From Artemia franciscana (Eukaryota > Arthropoda > Branchiopoda > Anostraca > Artemiidae), in contig NC_088866.1 in assembly GCF_032884065.1 (NCBI RefSeq), positions 55,808,068 to 55,872,067 of the forward strand: 64,000 bases of DNA, written 5' to 3'. Position 1 is the stretch's first letter, and each line of letters begins with the position of its first letter. The position numbers and the translations under genes are program-made. Below the pieces are notes generated by a model. That model saw nothing but the letters and a program-made list of their open reading frames with translations, searched no databases and was not told where the DNA came from. Of the stretch, positions 1 through 11,650 are shown one piece after another.

Positions 1-149
1 CCCTTGTCATTTTCTGGAAGTTCCAAATTTGTACACTTAGTCATTCCTGAGTTACGCCCTTTTGACAACTCGTATACACATAGTGTGTTCTGATTTAGTT
101 CAACACTCCCCTCAACATTCTGTGAAAGATTCACCTGAATTTCCTTCAT

Positions 150-480
150 CTCTTTGGACACTAAAGGTCAAACATTCCCACCTTTCTCAATAACAAACAC
201 TATCTGTAGACAATGGGTGGATTGCATTACTTACAGCCCTTTCCCCGAGGGCTGTGGGGAGGTTGACATTCCAAGGGACATAGTTACTGGACCTTTCAAC
301 TATGTTGAACAAAATGGCTATCTAAGAATTTTGACTGGATGTGTTTAGAGAATTGATGGGCGTGTGAGGCCCTCCTCCAATCACTTTTGACTCTTGAATA
401 AGGCACTAGAACTTTCAGTATCCATTTGAACGAGTTCCTTCTGAAGTTTCTACGACAACTCCTTCTGCACAAAGTGCCTT
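150..480 (-). repeat. Old diverged remnant of the foldback family, internal module
   Basis: The order of blocks matches the younger copy around 17.88-18.15 kb: a C-rich/G-rich palindromic stretch (cagccctttccccgagggct), then 'aaaatggctatct', then 'aaggcactagaactttcag'. Many substitutions separate the two, so this is an old copy. It has the same orientation as the 16.7-18.5 kb element. The short open frame inside it (154-348) has no support as a gene. Confidence 0.6.
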
Positions 481-499
481 GGTGAGAAAGAAATAAATT

Positions 500-2310
500 T
501 TGCGTACATCGCTCTTTATTGCCAATAAGAATGTATTAACCAATGTTGCTATTATATTGCCGATATGCCCTTTTAATAACCTTTACATTTGTAGTGTGTT
601 TTAATTTAGTATAAATTCCCCCTTAATACTTCCTGAAATGTTCACCTTAATACCCTTAGCTTTAGTAGTAGTTGCAATAGAAGTAGTAATGGGAGTAATT
701 GCAGTAGCAGTAGTAGCAGTGCTAATAGCATTAGTAGTAGCGTGCATATATTGCCTTTTGGTCAGTTCTTCTTCCCCATCGACAGTTCCCTGAAAGTTCT
801 AACTTAGTTTTCTAATCCATTTCTGAGATGAGTCTTTTTGATATTCTGCATGCACACAGTGTGTTTTGATTTAGTTCAAATTTCCCCTCTATGTTCTTCC
901 AAATTTTGCTCTACATATCCTCAGTCTTAATAGTATTAGTATTATATTACTAGTATGAGCAGTAGTTCTTATTTAGATTAATTTCTTATTCCCAAAGTTA
1001 AACACCAAAGAGTTTGGAGTTAAAATATCAAACTGTAATTTAAATTCTTAAGTTGTATTTTATGTATCAGTTGGTATCAAAATACCAACACCGTTTTTAA
1101 GAGTTTCGGTTAATATTGAGACTGGTCGTTCCTTACTTACTGTTCATTACCCCGAACTGTTTGATAAATATTGTAAGAAAGCAAAATTTAGGCTAGCCCT
1201 TCAACTAGCTTTTGGTTCAGCAGTAATTTCTAGATTATTCACTCAAAAAAGCCTCCTGAGAGAATGTTCTAAAGATTACCTATAAATGAAAAGGGAATAA
1301 GGGAACAAAAATATATCAGAGGCATCACTGAGCTCTCTTTATTTCTGACTTTCAACTCTATTTTTTTGTTAATTTGACAATGGCGTTTGGCTCGTGTGAA
1401 GTGGAAAAGATATCATTTTGACAACCTGAAAACACACGACATTTTTTAGCCGAAGTCAATTACTGAGGTTTGAAAGTTCAAACATAATACCTTATCCATT
1501 CTTGAGATACTTCGCAAGCGTTTTTCTACAAATTACATGTACATAGTTACTTTTGATTTACTTCAATATCTTCCAAAACATCCCCAAAACATTTCAACTT
1601 GATACCCTTGCCGTTCCTGAGATTCTTCTTTTGACAAACTGGAAGGTCGTAGTTTCTTCTCATGTTGTTCTACATTCCCCTCAATACTCACTGAAAGTTT
1701 AAGCTTAATTCCCTTAGCTATCCCTGAGTATTTTCATCTTAATACTGTTAGGGATTCCTGGTATATTGCACACACCATTTTTGACAATCTGGATACATAT
1801 AGTATTTTTTTGATTTAGTTCAACATCCCCCTTACTGCTCCCTGAAGGTTTCAGTTTAATACCCTTAGCCGTTCCTGAGATTTGCGGATACACCGTTTTG
1901 ACACCCTGAATAGACTTGGTGTCTTTTGGTTTAGCTCAGCTTCCCAATCGACATTCTCTGAAAGTGTTAAATTAATACCCTTCAATTGTTCCTCAGTTAT
2001 TGCAGATGCACCATTTTGACAACCTGGATGCGCACAAAGTCTTTTGATTCAATTCAATACCCATAACTGTTCCTGTGATTAATATAAAATGTCAATTTTA
2101 CGTCCTGGATGAACCTAATGTCTTATAATTTATTGAAAAATCTCCTGAAAGTTTCTACTCAGTACCCCTAGCCGATCAGTAATATTGCAAATAATCCCCA
2201 CTCCCCGAAATTTTCAACTTAATAACCTTAGCCATTCCTCAGATATTTCAGATTCACCCTTTTGACAATCTGGGTATACTCAAACTCTTTTGATTTAGTT
2301 CAATAATGGT
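500..2310. repeat. Irregular tandem array of about 100-130 bp units
   Basis: Phrases such as 'ttcctgagat', 'ttttgacaa', 'ttttgatttagttcaa' and 'taatacccttagcc' recur in the same order at roughly 100-130 bp intervals, for example near 590, 850, 1550, 1800, 1900, 1980 and 2230. Units are strongly diverged with variable spacing, so the array is old. No gene is seen in it. It separates two parts of a foldback remnant (150-480 and 1095-1165). Confidence 0.6.
1095..1165 (-). repeat. Foldback-family terminal module, diverged
   Basis: The stretch around 'attgagactggtcgttcctta' ending in 'gaactgtttgata' matches the conserved right end of minus-oriented copies at 18475-18537, 36260-36310 and 41880-41945, with several substitutions. 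As in those copies, the base outside the terminal 'gtttg' is A. Confidence 0.65.
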
Positions 2311-2755
2311 AGCAATAGTACTAGGAGTTGAAGTAACAGCAGTAGTCAGCCACAGTTGCAATCGGATTAGAAGTAGTAGCAGGCACAAGTAGTTACAGTT
2401 GCAGTCGTAGTAGGAGACATAAGTAGTCGCAGTTGCAATCACAAGTAGTTGAAGACGCAAGAAGTAACAGGTGGAAGCAGTTGTGGTTAGAAGTAGTTGC
2501 GGTCATGAGTAGTCGCGGTCGTAAATATTTACAGTCACTAGTAGTCACAGTTGCAAGAAGTCGCAGTCACAATAATTCGCAGTACGGTATAAAGTAATCA
2601 TAATTTATCTCAGTCACAAGTAGTCACAGTCACAAATTGTTGCAAGTAGCTACAGTTGTAATTAGTTACAATCTCAAGTAGTCGTATTCGCAAGCAATTG
2701 CAGTTGCAAGCAATCATAGTCACAGTCGCAAGTAGTCGCAGTCAGAAGTAGCTGA
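2300..2755. repeat. Degenerate AGTAGTCGCAGTTGCA minisatellite
   Basis: Short units built on agtag/tcgcag/ttgcaa recur about 25 times with drifting 12-18 bp spacing. A related patch lies at 660-740. The 68-aa minus-strand open frame across it only reflects repeat composition. Confidence 0.7.
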
Positions 2756-2984
2756 AAAAATGAAGTCTTTCATCATGGATGGGTTTATTTTCTCTGTTCA
2801 CCTCATTTGCTCCTTGATGGAGGAAACCATCATCATTTTTGATAACATCATAGGCAGCGCAATAGCATTGCTTAAGTAAAGAGCGATGATGTCACATTGT
2901 ATTATATGACTTTTTTCTGATATCGTATTGAAAGAGCTGCTATAAAAATTTCAAAGAAACTCATTCGATTACAAATTGATAGTT

Positions 2985-3310
2985 CTAGCGCTTTTTTTAA
3001 GAGTCAAAAGTGATTAGAAGGCAACTAGCCCCTTCTCCACGCCCGAAATTTTCTCTAAACATATCCAGTCAAAGTTTTGAGGGAACCATTTGATCAGCAT
3101 AGTTCAAAGATCCAGTAATTATGTCTTTGGGAATGACCCCCCCCCCAACAGCCCTCATGGCAAGGGCTATGAGCTATACTAGTTGTCCACTATTAAAATA
3201 TAAGGTTTTTTATGGAAGGAGTGGTCGTATAAACTTTGGGGGGACTCATTCGATTGGAAATCGGAAGTTCTAGTAGCCTACCTTTTTCATCAACAAAAAG
3301 TGATCAGAGG
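2985..3310 (+). repeat. Old diverged foldback-family internal module, opposite orientation to 150-480
   Basis: It carries the same blocks as 150-480 on the other strand: 'ggcaactagccccttctcc', a run of C followed by 'aacagccctcatgg', and 'gactcattcgattggaaatc'. With 150-480 it makes an old inverted pair around the satellite-like region. 3311-3700 holds AT-rich sequence with no recognised feature. Confidence 0.5.
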
Positions 3311-3719
3311 GGAACTAAAGAACTATTTTTCTTATATGTTTAATTCAGATAAAAAAGTCAAACTACAGTTCAAAACTAATCAAATTATAATGGACGGTAA
3401 TTCTTATTTTAAATAAGTAAGAAATAGTTTAAGTAAGGAAAATTTTCAAATTGTTATCAATCCTTATTCCAAAAATGTATTGGTTATCATGCCGAAATAA
3501 AATAACTACCTAATGAAGCAATCGCTTTCAGAAATTGCTAGGGAACCTGGAGGTCATATGTTTAAAAAACCCTTGAAATTCGAAGATTAAAGTCTAAACA
3601 TGTTTCCTCGGGGGAGGCTAGAGGCTATCTTAATAAAAACAGTGCTCATGTTGTGTTTCTCTCTATTTGTGTTTCATAATTTGCAAGAACTTCCAGGAGT
3701 TAAGGTGATGGTAGCTTAC

Positions 3720-4545
3720 GAAATCTTACGGAAGGCTCTCTGGCTCTTCGATTTCAGGTATTCCACTTCTTAGGAGGAAATGGGGCAGGGATTACCCTTT
3801 GGTTCCCACTTGGACAACCTATGCAACTACCTTCGAAGTATTTTGTTAACTCAGAAAAATAAATGGCAGTCTTATTTTTGAAATCTTCGACAGATGATAC
3901 AACGTTGTAATAGGATGGAATACTAAAGCTGGTATTTTCCAAACCTGCAGCGAAAAGTCAGAGTTACTTCTGTACCTCTACTGATGCCCAAGAGCCTAAA
4001 ATTTCCAATAGATGTTCTGACACAGATGGAAGCAGCAAGCTTTTGTCTCCGCTGAATGTACCGTCAAATCTGCAGTTTGCGTAGCTTCACAATCTACCAT
4101 CGGTGACCGAAGTGAGGGGAAAGGAGGATTCTATTGCTCTGATCTTTTTCAAGAGACGGTTGTATGCGGTCTGAGAATTGTTAAGGAGAAAGGCAAAAAA
4201 GGCAAGTGACGGGGTTACTTTCAAGGGGAACATGGATGGTGTAGTGCTTGTAAAAGGGCTCTGGGGTAATTTTAAAGCTCTCATCTACAAACCGGTAATC
4301 GGACCTGTGGGGTATTTCCAGGTTTTTCGAGTTCCTAAAAAGAACAACTACCTAGAATATATTACGCCACTGTCCATAAATAGGGAAATCTCCCTGTTGC
4401 CACGGTTTTGGAGGTGGTTGGGGATATTGATGTCGGCCCTAGAAGTTGGAAGGGCACTAATGAACTTTCTAACTGTCCTAAGTTGACTAAGGGACGTGAC
4501 TGTGCTAAGCTTGATGACAGCTAGGTCACTCCATCCTCCAACCAC
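3720..4545 (-). pseudogene. MULE-like transposase fragment, decayed
   Basis: Three open stretches on the minus strand (4545-4348, 4284-4087, 3942-3754) share one reading frame and are separated only by stop codons, as expected for a decayed single reading frame. The downstream part has 'YFEGSCIGCPSG' followed by 'PFPPKKWN', which resembles the C-terminal 'YFE-T-IG ... FPP-WN-Y-R' region of MULE transposases linked to FLYWCH fingers. The middle part 'FAFLLNNSQTAYNRLLK' resembles the 'FALLPNKSQxTYxRLL' segment before the catalytic core. Stops (near 4348, 4285, 4085 and 3945) rule out activity. The family call rests on remembered motif shape. An unrelated decayed gene remains possible. Confidence 0.45.
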
Positions 4546-5181
4546 AGTAGAAACAATGTAAGAAGCCTCTGAAGTTTTTTGTTAGTGTTTGAATTTCTTG
4601 ATGGACAATAAAGACCTCTTTATCTTCTAGACTTGTAAAGTGGATGTAGTTATGTACCACACCTACCAACATCCAAGAGTAATCAGTCTAGGACTATTTG
4701 CATATCGCTTGGCAGCAGCTTAGGTGTGACTTGAATATGCTGTTGGAAATCACAAAGTCTGTGTCCCTAGAAAAGTTAAACTAAATATTCCAAGAGAAAC
4801 AAAAGCGATTAAGCTTCAATGAGGTGATAATTAAAATTGCAAATGTTGGCAAAGTGGCTAAAGAAGAAGCTATAAATAGGGTAGGGACAGAGAGAGAATG
4901 TTTTTATTTAACTGAAATTACCAAATCCTTTAATGAGCTTGAATTATCATGTTGTGTAGAATATAATCTTAACTAAATAAGATATTCCAGATAAGACTGT
5001 TATGAGATTATAAGAAATGCTAAAAATCTCAACAATTTATTGCAAGGTAGACAACGCAGAAACTTGAAAAAGAGTGGGATTGGAAAAAGAGTTTGCTTAA
5101 GGCTTGACCTCAAATAGCTACAAAGTAGGATGAGTTTACAGTTGTAATTGCGTGCAGTTTTGTTTAACTTTTCTCTTATAG

Positions 5182-5508
5182 ACAGCACAACTGCTGCTCA
5201 TGGAGGCAAGAATGACGCAATGACTGAATCAAGTGAAACGGTCAAACACGAACTAGGAACGGCTGGGGCAAAAGAAGAGAAACCGGTGGAAGGTGAAGCA
5301 GCTAAAGAAGAAAAGACCGAAGCGAAAACAGATCATGTAGCCAAGAATGGTACAGCTCGTTTATTCGCAACAAAAAGAGAACAAATAGCAGCAGAAAAAG
5401 AAAAAGCATCACATAGGAAATTGAACCCATTGTCTAAGGAAGTACTTTTCCACGAGACTCCTTTGAAAGAACCAGAAAAAGACAAAGATGCTGTTACCCT
5501 TGACCGGC
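5182..5508 (+). CDS. Host gene exon 1 in window: charged Glu/Lys-rich segment
   Basis: Exon of a gene I do not recognise. It is bounded by a pyrimidine-rich acceptor (cttttctcttatag, AG at 5180-5181) and a strong donor (gtaagtatgg at 5509). It begins with two bases of a split codon and ends with one. The frame is open throughout. The coded segment is rich in Glu, Lys and Ala, probably disordered or helical (repeated KEEK/AEKEK), and ends in LDRR. Its leftover base C joins the first two bases of the 13038 exon to make a codon, keeping the frame. A Met codon at 5219 could be the start if upstream sequence is 5'UTR, but the clean acceptor argues for earlier coding exons, none of which I could identify. 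The first 5.1 kb upstream is repeats and a transposase relic. Confidence 0.7.
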
Positions 5509-5559
5509 GTAAGTATGGTCTCATCTTATTATTTTGGTCAAAGTCAAAGGGCATTTAAT

Positions 5560-7050
5560 TTGAATTTACATTTTAATACTTTTATTGAAGTGTTAAATAT
5601 TTTATTGAAGCATTAATAAGGGCATTGAATGCGAATTTACTTTTTAATACTTTTATTGAAAGGTTCAAGAATGGAAATTAAGAAACAGTTCGGCCAATGA
5701 AATACGGAAAGCGTCAAGTGACATATCAGTCAAAAATGAGTTATGTATTGATTGTGTTAAAATCAGGCGTGCCTGATCGATTGGTTTAATCAGAATACAC
5801 ATATCCCCTTTCGTTCTCGAAATATTCTCATTATCATTATCAACTCAAAATACTCCATAACCAAATTTTGACCAGTTTTACAGACCAAAAAGTGTTGAGT
5901 ACACGACGCTTCCACAACCACGAAGATTGTCGCGTAAGGCCCACCAAAGGATGGCTGGGAAGGCACGATTGGAGCTTACGAGAGATATGTGGGCATATTT
6001 TCCAAAACAGTTTTTGGCTTCTCCTGAACATTTCGGAAAATGTCACTTAGCACTTTTTGCAATTTAACAGCCGACTTGTGAGAGCCATAGAGTGTGTTTG
6101 GGAGTCCCTTAAACAAGTTATCTGGCTAACCCTAACTTCCCCGAATATAATTTGTAAAAGATGGCAACAAATGCTTGTCTGGCCATCTACTAACTAAAAT
6201 GCTTTTGGACAAAAGCAACAACGTCGGCTCCCCAGTGCACACATAGTCTACTTAGGGATCTCTGAAGGTGTGCCACTTATTAACTATTGCTATCACTTTT
6301 GTTGTCTGCATATATTTGCTTATGTTTTTCCGTTTTTCATCCAGAGCCCTTAAAAACATTCACGACTAATCTAGACCTTTTCAAGTAGCATTCCTCCTAA
6401 CCTCCGATATTAAGTCTTGTTAAACGCTAAGTATAAGTAATCAGGCTAGTTGAATAAGTCATAATGGTATGCTCGTACGCACAAATAGCACGTTGGATAG
6501 TGCAGCTTCATTTCATATATATTCATAATGTAGATTATGGTCTATGGTATATTAAATACTTTATGTGTGTAAAATATGAGCCATTTAAATGGTAAACATT
6601 AATATTAATGAAAATTGGGCAAGATCGAAATAAACATCAATTAACGTCAAAACAAAAAATTAAAAAATGTAAATCTTTTTGTTAAACAAGATTAAAATAA
6701 ATACAAGTAAGATCAAAGTAAACATTGAGTAAAATAAAATTTATTCGTAAACTTAGATATTGTGAGTGAGGCACGTATGCAGAATTTTTTTTTTAGGGGT
6801 AAAGGGCTGAATCATTAACCAATTAGACGACATGAAGAAGAATTTCCCAAAAGAGTGAAAAATTATGTTTTCGACGGAGGTCTTTCCCATTACCTCCCAC
6901 TGTACATTTCTGCTAAGAGTTTTTTCTCTTTCGTAGCTAATTTTTGCTACTTATTTTGGATTGATTATACTTTTGGAGTTGTTATCACTCGTACACAAGT
7001 AAATCCCTGTCACATTAGCATGAAAAAACAACGAAGAAGAAAAAAAACTT
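5560..7050. other. Intron sequence, no recognised gene
   Basis: AT-rich intronic DNA of the host gene. A short phrase containing 'gggcatt(t/g)aat...gaatttac' is repeated at about 5548 and 5618, giving a small local duplication with a unit near 70 bp. The overlapping 60-68 aa frames at 5840-6050 have no recognisable domain and lie on opposite strands of the same stretch. I see nothing else supportable. Confidence 0.5.
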
Positions 7051-7077
7051 AAAAAACCAAAACGATGGTGATATTCA

Positions 7078-8060
7078 ATGAAAATGGGAACTAAAATGAC
7101 AAAACTGATATTTCGGCTTCTGGCTGTTGCTCGATTACCTGGATTTTCATGGTGGCCAATAAGGATACTTAATGTTCTTAATCCTGGAAAGAAATTTCTG
7201 CTGTTCAAATACGGGGATCGTAAAACAGCACCTGTTACGATTGAAAATATGATGGACTTTGAAACTAATAAACAGGAATGCGGTGCTAGTAAACATGCAT
7301 CCATCAAAAAAGCAATGGCTGACCTGAATAAAAATCCAAATTGTTACATGGAAATTGCTGCTATTCTTGGAATGGAGTAGGAAGTACGGCTTGAGATTTC
7401 TGAACTAAGAGGGGAAATTTTGCAGGCTAATTACTCAATTAGTGATCTTGTTCAGCAAAATATAGCAAAGGACCTCGGTAAGGTCACACTCTCACAAGAC
7501 AATCTAGAAAAAATAGCACAAACTGTTTATTCATCCGTTATGTTGGAACTTAAAAGTAGCCACGAAAAATTAGTGAACCGAATTGGAACGCTGGAATCTA
7601 ATGCTGATTTCTTGGCAAAATCATTGTCAAACCTGCAGTATGACCTTGATGAAATGCAACGAGCTAGTAAGTCTTTTTGCGTAGTTATTCACCACCTACC
7701 TGGTCTTAATGAAACGACAAGGCATCGCACAAATAGTGTCCTAGACTTGATAACAAACAGACTAGGTCTATGATCGGTGTCCTAGTCTGACATTGTGGAT
7801 GTTAATATTTTAGGAAAGCCCAGTAGTAGCAGAATCCCCCAGTTGAAGTCGGATTTAAAAGCCCAACAGTTGCAAGAGAAGTGTTGAAAAATTGGAGCAA
7901 ACTGAAAGGATGGCAATGTTTTATAAGTGAAAGCCTTACTCGTCTTAGAAAGGAAGTTCTAAATGCTGCTAGGGATGTTGGTGGGTAGGAGAAGTGCTTG
8001 GTCAGTGCAGGGCCGTATCTTTGCAAAGTCTGGCGATTAATTAGTTAGAATTAAGGACCT
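7078..8060 (+). pseudogene. LINE ORF1 with N-terminal PWWP-like domain and coiled coil, decayed
   Basis: From ATG 7078 the frame is open to 7773 except for one TAG at 7378-7380. Residues about 18-85 read as a PWWP module: ARLPGFSWWPIRI, then KFLLFKYGDRKTAPV, then ENMMDF, then a helical HASIKKAMADLNK. This follows the family order AK-x-G-x-x-WPA-R / FFG-T / helix. After the stop the same frame gives a helical heptad-like segment (LVNRIGTLESNADFLAKSL), then FCVVIHHLPG, the usual start of the RRM-like part of LINE ORF1 proteins. Frameshifted continuation to about 8060 keeps 'LKGWQCFISESLTRLRKEV', matching the conserved LINE ORF1 C-terminal region. Stops and frameshifts make it a pseudogene. It sits in a host intron in sense orientation. 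Confidence 0.6.
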
Positions 8061-8369
8061 ATCATAAGTTGTCTCGCTGAACCGCTTCAAGAAGTCAGGG
8101 TTCCAGCTAACAGACAGGAAAGTGACTAAACTGTTTTGGTGACCATAGGTGAACTTTTTGTTTCAAAATGTCTCCGCTGACTCATAGACTATCTGATCTA
8201 CAGGAAATTAGTTTAATTTAGCTAATGTATGTGAACGAGGCCTTTGTGAACGTGATGGTGAGAATGAAAAAGTGAGCTCAGATCTGAATATTCCTGTTTC
8301 TAAGTATATTGATCCCTCTGATCTGAGGCGAATCAAATCATCGAGGGGGTCTTGTCGTAGCTACGTATA

Positions 8370-10960
8370 ATTGTACGGGGTTTGAAAGTGTGTTTGATGC
8401 ACTACTTACCACAGTTAATGAAAATAATCTTTGTCTTAATGTAATATCTCTAACTGAGACTTTCTTGAGTGAAATTTCACCTTTTGGTTTGTATTCATTA
8501 GGAGGTTATTCTTATTATTATGAAAATAGAACGCAGCTGCGGAAAGGTGAATTACGAATTTACGTGCGAGATGATATTTCTGAAACTGTAAATGATACTT
8601 TTGGTGTCTGTAAGGTCTGTTTGAGTCTTTTGTTATTGTTGTAAGAAAAATTTGATGTTGAAATTTTGATTGCTATTATTTACAGGACACCTAGTTCTAA
8701 CCCTACGGAAACGTCTCAACATTTTGAGAATCTTTGTCAGTATTTAGGGTCGTGTAAAAAGCTGTATATTCTAATGGGAGATTTTAACCATAATTTGTTG
8801 GAGCTAGGAAATAATATGAATGCGGAATTATAACAACTATACTATCATTTAGTTTTTTCCCGTCGATTAGCATTCCCACACGAATCACAAAACGCATGGC
8901 CACGCTTATTGATTACAAGTTAATTAGTGAAGATATTTGTAACCAGCTGAAATCATCAAGTGTGCTAACTCCGCCAGGTTCGGATCATCTCCTTGCATTT
9001 TGTAACGGTGTTGTTTAGCCATTTATAATCATATCCAAATGACCAGCATAAAATGGAAGAGAAAATATTTGTTTTCAATGAACCAAATATAAATAAATTA
9101 AAACATGTTTTAGGAAAACTAGAATGGAGCAATGTTTTGAGTCAGAATGACCCCGAAGGAAGTTATGTTTTGTTTTCTGATAAGATTCGTGAAGCAATGC
9201 TTGAGTGTTGTAAGATTGAAGGACCATACGAGAATAGATAGGGAAAGAAAACCAATTTGAAACCTCCGTGTTTAACAAAGGAATTAAACAACATGATAAA
9301 ATTAAGAAACAAGCTTTATAGTAGAATTTTGAAAAATCCGTCGAATGAAAATTGAAATATTCATGTTAGTTATCGAAATGTTGTCAATAAGAAAAAACGA
9401 GATACTAAGAAGAATTACTTTTTAAATGCTTTTGAACTTGCGAAGAATGATGTATCTTCAACGTGGAAGATTATTAATCGAATTTTAAGGCCAAATAAAT
9501 ATAAATATAATGAAATCCCCAAGGAGATAGTTAACCCGAATGGGGAAAGAATAGGAAATGATCAATCTATAACTGATGGTTTTTTGTGAATTTTGTACTA
9601 AGATTGGTCAAAATATTTCGTCACTCTTTGATAATGATATTAATATAGAAGACGAAAGTTAAATTTCTTCAAATTTTAAATAATGATGGTAGTATTTTTG
9701 TTTTTGAACTGGTTTCCGCAAATGATTTGAAGAAAATCGTGAATTCTTTGGGACCGTCAGAGGCTCCTAAAACTGATCACATGCCGAAACGAATTCTGAA
9801 ACATGTTTTTCTGATGATGTCTCATATTTTTAATTTTTTTTTTCAATTTGTCTTCGAAAAGAAATTGCACCAAAAAGTCTAAAGAAAAGCCGTATTATAC
9901 CTTTATATAAGTATGGAAATAAGGAAGAGATAAATAATTACCGCCCTATTTCAATTCGACCAGTTATTTCGAAGATTTTTTAAAAAGTAATGCATAATAA
10001 AATTGGTAAATTTGCAGAAGAAAATGAAATAATGCCACCTAGCCAATATTGATTTCGGAAAGTGCATTCGACGGATCATGCGATTACCCGTTTTATTTTT
10101 AAAGTGAAAGATTTTCTAAATAAGGGTTTTTATACCTCAGCTTTATTTATTGACCTGTCGAAAGCAGTTGATACAGTAAAACATAATCTTTTTGTTAGAA
10201 AGTTAAAGAAACATACATTTCCACTATGGATTGTTAGATTGTGTCATATCTGTCGTATAGGACACAGGTGGTTATGATCTTTTTAACCCCTTTTTAAGAC
10301 CGTTGGATGATCTAATAAAATATACGAGGAGTAACCGTTTAGTGATTAATATTAAAAACAAATTACATGATTTTTTTCTACTACTAAAAAGGTGAACTAT
10401 CTTTAACAGCTGATGGATATTTGATAAATAGGGTCTCAAAAATTTTAATATTTAGGTGTGATCATTGATGAATTATTTTCATGGAAATGACATATAAATT
10501 AATTATTTATAAAATTTGCAAGAGAAGCTGGGATTTTGTATAGACTGAAAAATTTTCTTCCGCAAAAAGTTTTGCGAACCCTTTATTTTACTCTTGTTTA
10601 TCCTTATATTCAGTATAGTTGTTATGTTTGGGTCAATTCTTTCTGTTAAATTTAAAGATAATTCCAACCTCCTCAAGAAGTTTTTCTTAAATATCAGTTA
10701 CTAACAGCAAGACAGATTTGCCAGCTCTAAACTGCTGTATTCATGTATAAATACTTGAATAGTTTACCCCCCCCCCAGAACTAACACACCTTGTCCTTTT
10801 TCATTTATCGTCATATTATTATGCTTATCTAACCTCATCTACAGATTTTTCTCTTATTTCGGATATTTGTCAGACGCAAAGAGCAGCTTTTCTATAAATT
10901 ACGCTGGAGTAAAATTATGGAACAGTATTCCGCTGGAAATAAAAGATTCTGTTTTAGTTC
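8370..10960 (+). pseudogene. LINE ORF2 (endonuclease + reverse transcriptase), decayed
   Basis: Pieces in several frames keep the order of a LINE ORF2. The APE-like endonuclease is at about 8390-9000: 'VISLTETFL', then 'IIYRTPSS', then 'LYILMGDFNHN' carrying the GDFN motif, then PPGSDH in the position of the usual SDH. A linker follows at 9050-9500. The reverse transcriptase starts near 9700 with 'GPSEAPKTDHMPKRILK', then a NYRPIS-like stretch near 9940, then 'SALFIDLSKAVDTVKH' at about 10140-10180, the palm aspartate motif. C-terminal thumb-like pieces reach about 10650. Many stops and deletions, including loss of a recognisable YADD, show it is dead. It follows the ORF1 remnant directly. 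The overall type is CR1/Jockey-like, clade not resolved. Confidence 0.65.
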
Positions 10961-11123
10961 CGTCATTTTGATACAATTATAAAAGACATCCTCTTTCTAC
11001 TAGTACATATGAATAATGTTTAGGAAGATTCTCTCTTTTTTATGCAGTGCACAGTATCTTTTTTCAGTAATCTTTTTGTTTCAAAGTTTAATACTTTGTT
11101 GCTCTGTCAATAACGGGTAATAT

Positions 11124-11290
11124 ATTAATATGGATGCTTCGACGTTCTCCGGGTACTATTAATATGGATGCTTCGACGTTCTCCGGGTACTACATTTAGG
11201 TCCTAGGGATCATTGCTCAGTCCCTAGAGTTGTGTTTTATTTGTGTTTATATTCAATAAAGTCAAAGTTCACTTTCACTAATGCGTTCTC
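11124..11290 (+). repeat. 34-bp tandem duplication and LINE 3' tail
   Basis: A 34-bp unit containing 'gatgcttcgacgttctccgg' occurs twice head to tail (11124-11157 and 11158-11191) without mismatch over the part compared. It is followed by 'attcaataaagtcaaagtt' near 11252, which looks like the polyadenylation-type 3' end of the LINE that starts near 7.05 kb. Confidence 0.6.
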
Positions 11291-11294
11291 AGTG

Positions 11295-11650
11295 CTACAA
11301 GGAAAGGAGAAATAAATAAAAGATAAGAAAAAAAGTAATCTTTGAAAAACATTGCACCAAACCAAAAATGTGATGAGAAAAATAATGCAAGGTCGAAATG
11401 GGATATGAAAGACCGTCAAAAATTAGATAGCGCAACAATCTCTTCCCTAGCGACGATGAAATTTCCCTCTTTACATCCTCCCACCCCAACAGTGGACGAT
11501 CTGCTTCCCGTTTAGCCCTCGAAAGTTGGTCAGAAAGGACATTTGGCAACCTGTCATCCTTCATCCTCAGAACGTGCCCTAGCCATCCTAGTCTTTCTCT
11601 CATTATATCCGTAGCAAGCGGGATTGAACCATACTTTTCGTACAGCCTGC
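11295..11650 (-). pseudogene. C-terminal end of a second LINE type (WLGHVLRM type)
   Basis: Minus-strand reading gives LYEKYGSIPLATDIMRERL, then WLGHVLRMKDDRLP, then SRAKREADRPLLGWEDV. This is the conserved tail of the invertebrate 'endonuclease-reverse transcriptase' LINEs, after the RT core, in which WLGHVLRM and the G-R-P-x-x-x-W motif recur. Only the tail is present, so it is a truncated fragment, and the start Met is only an internal residue. It faces the 7-11.2 kb LINE. A related minus-strand tail lies near 49.5 kb and a plus-strand one at 48.5 kb. Confidence 0.7.

Noticed and set aside
5840-6050. Overlapping 60-68 codon frames on both strands
   Set aside because: No recognised domain, no splice support, mutual shadows.
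8390-8644. Separate 84-codon gene
   Set aside because: It is the endonuclease part of the decayed LINE ORF2.
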